Source of the DNA: Saprospiraceae bacterium
GTDB taxonomy: Bacteria > Bacteroidota > Bacteroidia > Chitinophagales > Saprospiraceae
Direction: 5' to 3'
Assembly (NCBI GenBank): GCA_016719855.1
Contig: JADJYH010000016.1
Span: 50,016 to 114,015 of the forward strand
Length of the DNA stretch: 64,000 nt
Positions within the stretch are counted from its first letter, which is position 1; every line of letters starts with the position of its first letter. A program made the translations under genes and the position numbers. The notes below the pieces were generated by a model. That model saw only the letters and a program-made list of their open reading frames with translations, ran no database searches and was not told the DNA's origin. Below are positions 57,202 through 64,000 of the stretch, one piece after another.

Positions 57202-59181
57202 ATGAATAATACAGAAGAAACAGAGGACTTGATGCCCGACAAAGGCAATTACGATGCGGGCAATATCACCGCACTCGAAGGCTTGGAAGCCGTGCGCAAG
57301 CGCCCGGCGATGTACATCGGAACGACGGACGTGAAGGGCCTTCACCACCTCGTTTGGGAGGTGATTGACAACTCCATTGACGAACACCTTGCAGGGTACT
57401 GCACCGAAGTCTCCACCACCATCCATCCCGACAATTCCATCACCGTTCGGGACAATGGCCGGGGCATCCCCGTGGACATGCACAAGAAATTGAAGAAGTC
57501 CGCACTCGAAGTGGTGATGACGGTGCTGCACGCTGGTGGCAAATTTGACAAGGATACCTATAAGGTTTCCGGTGGTCTGCACGGCGTCGGCGTTTCTTGC
57601 GTGAACGCCCTGTCCATCCACCTGCGGGCCGAAGTTCACCGCGACGGCAAGTACTACGAACAGGAGTACTCCAAGGGGAAGCCGCTGTACGACGTGCGCG
57701 AAGTCGGCAAGTCCGATAAGCGGGGCACTGTCATCCATTTCAAACCGGACAGCGAGATTTTCGTCGAATCACTGGAATACAATTACAATACCCTTGCTGC
57801 CCGTATCAAGGAATTGTCGTACCTGAACAAGGGCCTCAAAATGGTGATCACCGACGAGCGCCAATTGGACGAGAACGGCAATTTCAAAACCGAAACCTTC
57901 CACTCCGAGGGTGGCCTGCTCGAATACGTGGAGTACCTCGACGAATCCCGTGCAAGGCTCATTGATAAACCCATCTACGTCATCACGAGACAGGACAACG
58001 TGGAGGTGGAAGTGGCCATTTTGTACAATACGTCCTATTCCGAGCACTTGTATTCCTTCGTGAACAACATTTTCACAAGCGAAGGCGGAACGCACGTTAG
58101 CGGTTTCCGCCGTGCGCTGGGTCGGGTGTTGGGCAAGTTTGGCGAACAGTCGGGGATGCTCACCAAGGCCAAAGTCACCCTCTCCGCCGAGGACTATCGG
58201 GAGGGCCTGACGGCCATTGTTTCGGTTAAAGTGCCGGAACCACAGTTCAAGGGACAGACCAAGAGCGAGTTGGGCAACTCCGAGGTGCTGGGCATCGTGT
58301 CCCGTGCCGTGGACGATGCGCTCTCCACCTACATCGAGGAAAATTCTGGCGCCGCCCGCAAAATCATTGAAAAAATCATACTCGCCGCCACTGCCCGGCA
58401 AGCCGCCCGCAAGGCCAGGGAAATGGTGCAGCGCAAAAACGCCCTCACCGGCAGTGGCCTCCCCGGAAAGCTGGCCGATTGCTCCAGCAAGGATCCCGCC
58501 GAGAGCGAAATCTTCCTCGTAGAGGGCGACTCCGCAGGTGGTACCGCCAAACAGGGGCGTGACCGGCACTTTCAGGCCATTTTGCCCCTCCGGGGAAAAA
58601 TCCTGAACGTGGAGAAGGCGATGGAGCACAAGATTTACGAGAACGAGGAAATCAAGAACATCTTCACCGCCCTCGGCGTCAGTATCACCGAGAACAACGA
58701 AGGTGCCCGTGTCCTCAACATCGAAAAGCTGCGCTACCACAAGACCGTCATCATGTGCGACGCCGATATTGACGGTAGCCACATCACCACGCTGATTCTG
58801 ACTTTCTTCTTCCGCTACATGAAACCGCTCATCGAGCAGGGCTTCATCTATATTGCCACACCGCCGTTGTACATGGTGAAAAAAGGCAAACAGTTCCGCT
58901 ACTGCTGGAACGATGAGGAGCGCCGGGAAGCCATCGCTTCCTATTCCAGCGGCGAGAATGATACCTCCGTGAAAACCCAGCGCTACAAGGGCCTTGGAGA
59001 AATGAACGCCGAACAGCTTTGGGAAACCACGATGGATCCTACCAGCCGCATCCTGCGCCAAGTGGCCATTGATGACGCTGCCGAGGCCGACCGCATCTTC
59101 TCCATGCTCATGGGCGAGGAAGTGCCGCCACGCCGTGCCTTCATCGAGGCAAATGCAAAATATGCGAAGGTGGACGCGTGA
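57202..59181 (+). CDS. gyrB: DNA gyrase subunit B
   Basis: 659 residues. ATPase subunit of gyrase, which introduces negative supercoils. GHKL ATPase: 'VIDNSIDEHLAGYC', 'RDNGRGIPVDMH', 'GGLHGVGVSCVNALS'. Toprim: 'IFLVEGDSAGGTAKQGRDRH' and 'MCDADIDGSHITTLIL'. The C-terminus 'RYKGLGEMNAEQLWETTMDP' is gyrase-type; the ~165-residue insert of E. coli GyrB is missing, as is usual in this phylum. Tyr120 in 'KFDKDTYKVSGG' corresponds to the tyrosine near the ATP site that Fic toxins adenylylate in E. coli GyrB. ATG 57202 follows directly after a -7 box. Confidence 0.96.
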   Translation: MNNTEETEDLMPDKGNYDAGNITALEGLEAVRKRPAMYIGTTDVKGLHHLVWEVIDNSIDEHLAGYCTEVSTTIHPDNSITVRDNGRGIPVDMHKKLKKSALEVVMTVLHAGGKFDKDTYKVSGGLHGVGVSCVNALSIHLRAEVHRDGKYYEQEYSKGKPLYDVREVGKSDKRGTVIHFKPDSEIFVESLEYNYNTLAARIKELSYLNKGLKMVITDERQLDENGNFKTETFHSEGGLLEYVEYLDESRARLIDKPIYVITRQDNVEVEVAILYNTSYSEHLYSFVNNIFTSEGGTHVSGFRRALGRVLGKFGEQSGMLTKAKVTLSAEDYREGLTAIVSVKVPEPQFKGQTKSELGNSEVLGIVSRAVDDALSTYIEENSGAARKIIEKIILAATARQAARKAREMVQRKNALTGSGLPGKLADCSSKDPAESEIFLVEGDSAGGTAKQGRDRHFQAILPLRGKILNVEKAMEHKIYENEEIKNIFTALGVSITENNEGARVLNIEKLRYHKTVIMCDADIDGSHITTLILTFFFRYMKPLIEQGFIYIATPPLYMVKKGKQFRYCWNDEERREAIASYSSGENDTSVKTQRYKGLGEMNAEQLWETTMDPTSRILRQVAIDDAAEADRIFSMLMGEEVPPRRAFIEANAKYAKVDA

Positions 59182-59186
59182 GGAGG

Positions 59187-59252
59187 AGTTTTGAGTGATG
59201 AGTTAGTGAGTTGTTTTTAGTATCGCTAACTCATCATTCATCACTCAAAACT
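59187..59252. repeat. GAGTGATGAGTTAG word palindrome after gyrB
   Basis: AGTTTTGAGTGATGA (59187-59201) pairs with its complement at 59238-59252, and TGATGAGTTAG (59197-59207) pairs with CTAACTCATCA (59226-59236). It fills the gap between the convergent stop codons of gyrB and the sialidase-like gene and could end transcription in both directions. Confidence 0.85.
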
Positions 59253-61076
59253 TATAACTGATTATTCACCGCCTCTGACACGCTCATCGCCCTATCATAA
59301 ATCTTGAGCGACTTCATCTCCTCCGGCAGGATTTTCATTTCCTTTTTTTTGTTGGTCAAAACATTGCCCAGGAAGGGCGAGTAGTGCCGCCAGCCGAACT
59401 GTCGGCTCGTGCCGCCATCGCAGAGCTGCCCATCCACGGCGCACAGTACGATGTCAGGTCCGTTGTCCACGATGAACGTCACCTGGTGTGGCCGAACCAC
59501 ATCAAGTAGGCCGGGGTCGGTCGCCCATGTTTCACAAGTCTCTGTGTTGCAAAGGTTTAGCTCCAACTGGCGGTAGCCGGTCGTCTGGATGTAGAGGCCG
59601 GAACCGAGGTCGTTGCGAGTGTCGAGCAGCACCCGCCAATGTGAAAAATCCTTCGGCTGCACGGTCATTTCGATGGTCAGTCCGCCCGTGTCACGCATAG
59701 CGTTCATCAAAACAAACCCGCCCTCAGGGTGCTTTGGAAAGCCAGTGATGGGTAGTTTTTCGCCTTTCAATGCTTCTTCGTTAAACTGCATGACTGGTGG
59801 CCTTGGGGTGACGGGCCGCTGTGCCGAAAGGTCTGACGATGGACGGGTTCCTTTGTATGGCACCCATTTTCCTTCATCCATTTGCCCCCAAAGGCCATCC
59901 AGCAAATCCTTCGGAACGGGGTGTATTCGGGCTTTCAGCTTATTGGTTTCCGGTTATCCAATAACGACCACCCTGCTCCACCAAGTCGGGGTAGCTGAAG
60001 CGGCCACTTTCGTAGCTGTGGTCGTCACCGTAGAGGAACATTTCGGGCTGCGACCATCGGATTTCACCGCCAACCTCCATGCCGCCAGCCAGCCAAGCAG
60101 GGTTGCGAGTGCTGAAATGGTCGCCGCTATGGTTGTGGAACCAGAGCAGGTACTTGCCGTTGCTGCACCGCCAGATTTTAGGACAGGCTCGGGAGGTCTT
60201 CACCGGACGGCCATCGGCGTAACGGGCTTGCCGTGGCAATGACCACGTATGCCCACCGTCCCGGCTGTAAGCCTCGGCGAGGTAGCCCGTCTGTGTTCGG
60301 TAGATGCAGCAGAGGCTACCGTCTGACAGCGGCACGAGGCTGTGCTCCTCCTGCACCGAGCCGAAGTCGGGGTTGCGCAGGCCATGCTCGCCATCAGGCA
60401 AAAGTTGCCATTTCAGTCGGATAGGGTCACGCTCGGAGTTGATGTTTTCGCATTGAAAAAACCAGCCCTCGCCGTTGTCGAGCATGTACTTGCCGAGCTT
60501 TGTGAAGCCGAAAATCATCCCCTGCCCCACCGTCATGGGCTTTCCGATGCCCCAAAAAATCTGCACCTCGCCCTTCCAGTCGTTGGCGAGGTCGCAGGCG
60601 GTGCGGCGCAGCGGCAGCCGGTGCCGCTCCGACCAAGTGAAACCGGCGTCGTCGCTGAACTTGTAGCAATACCAACCGAGGATGTCATTTCGAATTTTTT
60701 CGCCCTTGAGTTCGCTGATTTCGTCGCCGTTGTAGCTGTAAAAAACATAGACCCGGCCATAGCTGGTCAGGTAGGGCATGACCCAACTGGCGGCAGGCCC
60801 GGCAGCGTGTTCGATGGGCACGGGCACAGACCAAGTCAGTCCAAGGTCGCTGCTGCGAGTGGCGACGATGTGCTGCCCCTCCAGCCCTTCTTCCAGCTTG
60901 CCGGTGGTGAAAGTGCAAAGCCAAGTTCCGTCGGGAAGCGTGACGAGGTACGGCATGTCAATATAGCCGTTGGTGTGTATCTCGTGGCCGGATTGGATGT
61001 GGCGGGGGTCGGGTTGGGCGCTTGAATTTTGTACAAGCAGCATCAAGTGCAAAAAAATAAGCCTTGCCAGCTTCAT
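59252..61076 (-). CDS. Secreted sialidase-like six-bladed propeller with C-terminal LamG-like domain (frameshifted)
   Basis: Merged locus of about 608 codons from the ATG at 61076 (MKLARLIFLHLMLLVQNSSAQ, signal peptide). Residues about 30-380 form a BNR/Asp-box propeller: 'ATRSSDLGLTWSVPVPIE', 'KFSDDAGFTWSERHRLPL', 'AYSRDGGHTWSLPRQARY' are Asp boxes (S/T-x-D-x-G-x-T-W). About 380-608 contain a jelly-roll, LamG/concanavalin-like region ('GLTIEMTVQPKDFSHWRVLL', 'SLKIYDRAMSVSEA'). Exo-sialidase is the nearest family; the catalytic Tyr/Glu pair is not certain. The frame breaks at 59950-59951: removing one base reads 'GRYWITETNKLKARIHPVPK'. No T9SS tail is seen. Confidence 0.8.
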
Positions 61077-61193
61077 TTCGGTACTATGTGTTGCTATTAT
61101 CCAATCACGAGGATGTAGGAATGCCATAAAATTGATGATTGCGAGAGGCAGTGTAGGAACTGTTGCAGCTCGGGAGAAGCAACTTATCAATGC

Positions 61194-61679
61194 TCACCTT
61201 CGAGGAGAGGATAAAAGGTCAATCAAGCCTATCAAGGCAAACCCGCCAAACAGCCAAGCTGCCGCATTATTCGAGTCTTTTTGATTTGTGACAGATTGAT
61301 TGCCAACTTTATGAATTTCCTTGTTGATTTTATCAATGGCTTGGTGGGGATGCTGACGATTGAAGAAAATGACATTGTAGCTAACAAAATCGGGAGGTAG
61401 TTGAACATTATCCTCGACGAGCAACAAGGCAGGAATATTTTTTGAAACAGCGAAATGATGTTCTGAAATAACTTTTTGATTATTCAGCCCATAGGCAGTA
61501 ATAATTCCGATGAAGAGACTCGATTCTTTCACTTTCATAGCTGTGAAAGCGTCAATATTGGAAGGCCCTTTTTTAAAATTTGACGTGAGCGAAAAACCTC
61601 GTTCCCTCAGTTTTTCTGATAGAAGTGTAAGCACAAACTGCTCTGAATCGTTTATCGAATAGGAAATAAAGGCTTTCAT
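61194..61679 (-). CDS. TIR-like domain protein with C-terminal membrane helix
   Basis: 161 residues. The first strand and helix 'KAFISYSINDSEQFVLTLLS', the later 'SSLFIGIITAYGLNNQKVIS' and 'EHHFAVSKNIPALLLVEDN' follow the TIR fold; Glu73 is at the place of the catalytic glutamate of NAD-cleaving TIR domains. Residues about 138-156 ('NNAAAWLFGGFALIGLIDLL') are a C-terminal membrane segment, an uncommon plan. TIR effectors deplete NAD or make signalling nucleotides in anti-phage systems. An Mrr-like nuclease gene lies 90 bases upstream on the same strand. The pair is AT-rich against its surroundings, suggesting transfer. The domain call rests on pattern, not search. Confidence 0.6.
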   Translation of the reverse strand: MKAFISYSINDSEQFVLTLLSEKLRERGFSLTSNFKKGPSNIDAFTAMKVKESSLFIGIITAYGLNNQKVISEHHFAVSKNIPALLLVEDNVQLPPDFVSYNVIFFNRQHPHQAIDKINKEIHKVGNQSVTNQKDSNNAAAWLFGGFALIGLIDLLSSPRR

Positions 61680-61769
61680 TAGCTTCTATTTTTAAGTTTT
61701 TCAATATTAGAATAGTATTCAGGGAAAAATTGTTTCTGAAGAGTCAGGTTTGCCAATAAAATCTTTTCT

Positions 61770-62208
61770 TTAAACTCTTCCCTGACCAAAAAACATAATC
61801 ATATCTGAGCTTGCAATTTTTTTGTTCAAGTCCTCAAACATGGTAGCTAAAGTATTGACAACTCCATGTTTGCAAATCAGCAAATATCCATTCGCATCAT
61901 ACTGATGAACCAAGGTGGGAATGTTAATGTCGGCTAAATCTGACTTTTTCAAATCTCTTTCGTAAAATTTGCATTGCACAACCCAAGTTCTTGTGAATGG
62001 TTTGACCGAATCGTTTACTAGAAACTTCCAGAAGAATATCCCTTCCTCCGTCACTTCCCTTTCCACTCTGATTGACCTCGGCCAAAATAACATTTTTATT
62101 CTGGTCGCTATCCAGAGAGCGAAAATAAGCAGCAACAAGGTTTTCGAACTGCTCCCAATCCGTTATTTCTTCAAATGAAAGCTTCCTCATAATATTTGCC
62201 TGATGCAT
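61770..62208 (-). CDS. Mrr-like restriction endonuclease (frameshifted)
   Basis: Merged locus of about 146 codons from the ATG at 62208; a second ATG at 62190 (MRKLSFEEITDWEQFENLV) is as good. The PD-(D/E)xK core of the Mrr family is visible: 'FENLVAAYFRSL', then 'GKGSDGGRDILLEVS' with the metal Asp, and 'WVVQCKFYERDLKKSDLADI' with the Q-x-K pair. Such nucleases cut modified DNA. No methyltransferase accompanies it. The frame changes near 62018-62025, between the two halves of the active site ('LLEVS' and 'VNDSVKPFTRTWVVQCKFY'), so either an assembly error or a true inactivation. It lies upstream of the TIR gene. Confidence 0.7.
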
Positions 62209-62274
62209 GATTTCTTAAGGACAAAAAAATAGCCAATTATCAATATCAATGCACTGTTGAGTATTTTCAAAAGC

Positions 62275-63925
62275 TTAAATCTTTTCCTTAAAATACCCAC
62301 TCAACTCCTCCCCAAAATGCGCCATCGCATTCATCACCGGAAGCGGGATGCCACCGCCGAGGGCACAGAGCGAGCCTTTTTTCATCGTGTCCAACAAATC
62401 CGTAAACAGCTCATTGTCAATCTTGTAGTCGCTGGTTTGCGCTTTTTGCAGCAGCTCCTTTCCCCGCACCGAACCGATGCGGCAGGGGAAGCATTTGCCG
62501 CAACTTTCGTGCGCCGTGAAGGCGAAAAGGTGCTCCAAGTAAGCCACCATCGGATACTCCTCCGGCACACTGACGATGCTGGCGTGGCCGAGCAGGAAGC
62601 TGTTTTGAGCGAAGCTCTCAAAATCCACCGTCAGGTCGAACATCTTCTGGACTGGCACGAGGCCACCGAGCGGGCCGCCGATGTGCAAGGCTTTCACGGG
62701 TCGTTTGAAGCCACCGCCAAGTTCCTCCACCACAGTGGCGAGCGGCGTTCCCATGTCCACTTCGTAGATGCCGGGGCGACGGAAAGCACTGTCCAGGGAG
62801 ACGAGCTTGGTGCCGCTGCTGCGTTGGGTGCCGATTTTGGCGAACGCCTCGCCGCCGTTTTTTACGATAAAATGAAGGTTGGCAAGGGTTTCCACGTTGT
62901 TTACCACCGTCGGTTTGCCGAACAGGCCGTAGTTGACGGGGTACGGCGGGCGCACCCGCACCTCTGGCCGCTGGCCTTCGATGCTGGCCAGCAAGGCGGT
63001 TTCTTCGCCACAGATGTAAGCACCCCTTGCTTCGATGACTTTGAACTCAAAATTGAAATTGCTTCCGAGGATGCCCGTGCCCGTCAGCCCAGCGGATTGT
63101 AGGTCGGCGATGGCCTGTTTGATGACCTCGATGCTCTCCGGGTATTCGAAGCGGATGTACATCACCCCCCGGTCGGCACCGGTCACGTAACCAGCGATGA
63201 TGAGGCCAACCAAAACTGCAATCGGCTGATTTTCAAGCAGATAACGGTCGGAATAACTTCCGGGGTCGCCCTCGTCGGCATTGCAGACTATGTATTTTTG
63301 GTTGCTCTCGGCCTTGCGGCAACCTTCCAGTTTGATGCCAATTGGAAAGCCTGCACCTCCCCTACCCCGGAGGCCAGATGCCTTGATTTGCGCCAACAAA
63401 TCTTCCGGCGGTGGCCAGCATTTTTGCAAAATCATTGCGAAGCTCCTCCAAAGAAGCGAATGGTTTGGTCAAAATGCCCGCCCCGATGGCTTGCACGTTG
63501 TAGCTGTCCATGCAGCCCACACAGTCCGAGTTTTCAAACGGGGGCAAGTTTCCGCCGGAGTAATTGTGCCCAGCGTAGTGGAAGGCACTGTTTTCGTGGC
63601 AGCGGCCCAGGCAGCACATTTCCCCGATTTCCTCTTCTTTGAAATGCTCCGCCAACTGCGACCTTAGCCCTTCCTGCGTACCAGCCACGAGGCAGGCACT
63701 GCCGTTGCAGACGTACACTTTTTGCCCTTGTTTTCAGGCCGGGTGAAGTCGTAAAACGTGCCGGCACCGTACACGGCAGCATCGCCGACGAGGTATTCCT
63801 CGGCCAACCTGGCGGCATCATTTTTATTCCAGAAAACCCTGGGCTTCGGTCAGGTTGCCGATGGATTCGAAAAGATTGTCGGTCAAGCCCTTTCTGCCGG
63901 ACAGGGCGGTAAGATTTTTAGACAT
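62275..63925 (-). CDS. NuoE-NuoF fused NADH-oxidising flavoprotein (three frameshifts)
   Basis: Merged locus of about 550 codons from the ATG at 63925 (MSKNLTALSGRKGLTDNLFE). The N-terminal ~165 residues form a thioredoxin-like 2Fe-2S domain of the NuoE type (Cys in 'VYVCNGSACLVAG' and 'EIGEMCCLGRCHENS'). Then the NuoF part: 'GLRGRGGAGFPIGIKLEG' (FMN/NAD), 'CNADEGDPGSYSDRYLLE', 'EARGAYICGEETALLASIEG' and the 4Fe-4S motif 'ESCGKCFPCRIG' with a later Cys. 'CNADEGDPG' points to the soluble diaphorase type of NAD-formate dehydrogenases and bidirectional hydrogenases rather than the core complex I NuoF. The C-terminal ferredoxin seen in HydB is absent. Breaks near 63409, 63722 and 63830. Partner subunits would lie past the right end. 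Confidence 0.85.
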
Positions 63926-64000
63926 ACAAATTGAGTTTGGTCAGGTCGAAACTTTGACCGCCAAATTAGGCAATACTTTGAATTTGCGAAGCAAGAATAG

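Noticed and set aside
57769..59061. Open frame of 430 codons antisense to gyrB
   Set aside because: The gyrB motifs on the plus strand are decisive; the minus-strand translation shows no domain and a composition typical of a reverse-frame artefact.

Overview
The window comes from a Bacteroidota chromosome, most likely a free-living relative of the Saprospiraceae. The evidence is a type IX secretion (T9SS) and gliding locus (porV, porU, porP/sprF, gldJ), secreted proteins with T9SS type A tails, Bacteroidota promoter -7 boxes (TAnnTTTG), a Rho factor with a long Arg/Asp-rich disordered insert, and DUF5916, DUF6427 and HTTM proteins. The family-level placement is inference.

Layout. 0-11 kb: the end of an OmpA-like gene, an Xaa-Pro aminopeptidase, rho, serS, a MoxR ATPase, a DUF6427 membrane protein and a DUF5916 outer-membrane protein. 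11-19 kb: a very large protein resembling soluble adenylyl cyclase (two cyclase domains, a P-loop ATPase, TPRs), a thioredoxin-like exported protein, and a repeat-rich basic protein with four helix-hairpin-helix modules. 19-25.5 kb: an HTTM membrane protein, then a tight cluster of Fic protein, small protein, PIN-domain protein and small charged protein that runs without a gap into parE. 25.6-35.3 kb: the T9SS block, porV and porU on the minus strand, porP, gldJ and murF on the plus strand. 35-44.7 kb: envelope and secreted proteins (outer-membrane protein, HlyD-like and TolC-like pair, CotH/lamin-tail T9SS cargo, GH18 chitinase, pirin, YceI). 44.7-54.5 kb: tRNA(CAU), trmB, an unknown helical protein, a large T9SS beta-propeller cargo, mscL, a MITE-like element beside a gene relic, and lon. 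54.5-64 kb: nadA, a cytochrome P450, gyrB, a sialidase-like protein, a TIR plus Mrr-like nuclease pair, and a NuoE-NuoF fused flavoprotein.

Two features cut across the window. First, about twenty single-base frameshifts, mostly in short homopolymers, break otherwise intact genes, including several that should be essential or core (lon, murF, porV, gldJ, nuoEF-like). This looks like assembly indel error rather than gene decay, so I give these genes as merged loci and state each break point. Second, many gene ends carry low-complexity 'word' repeats: a 7-14 base word reiterated and often folded back as long inverted repeats. The words differ from locus to locus, though one (GATTGACGATT) recurs at three. 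I do not know a name for this family.

The most interesting candidates for further work are the word-palindrome family, the 203-bp MITE with 21-bp terminal repeats and a 5-bp target duplication, the Mrr/TIR pair, the Fic-PIN-parE arrangement, and the bacterial protein resembling soluble adenylyl cyclase.
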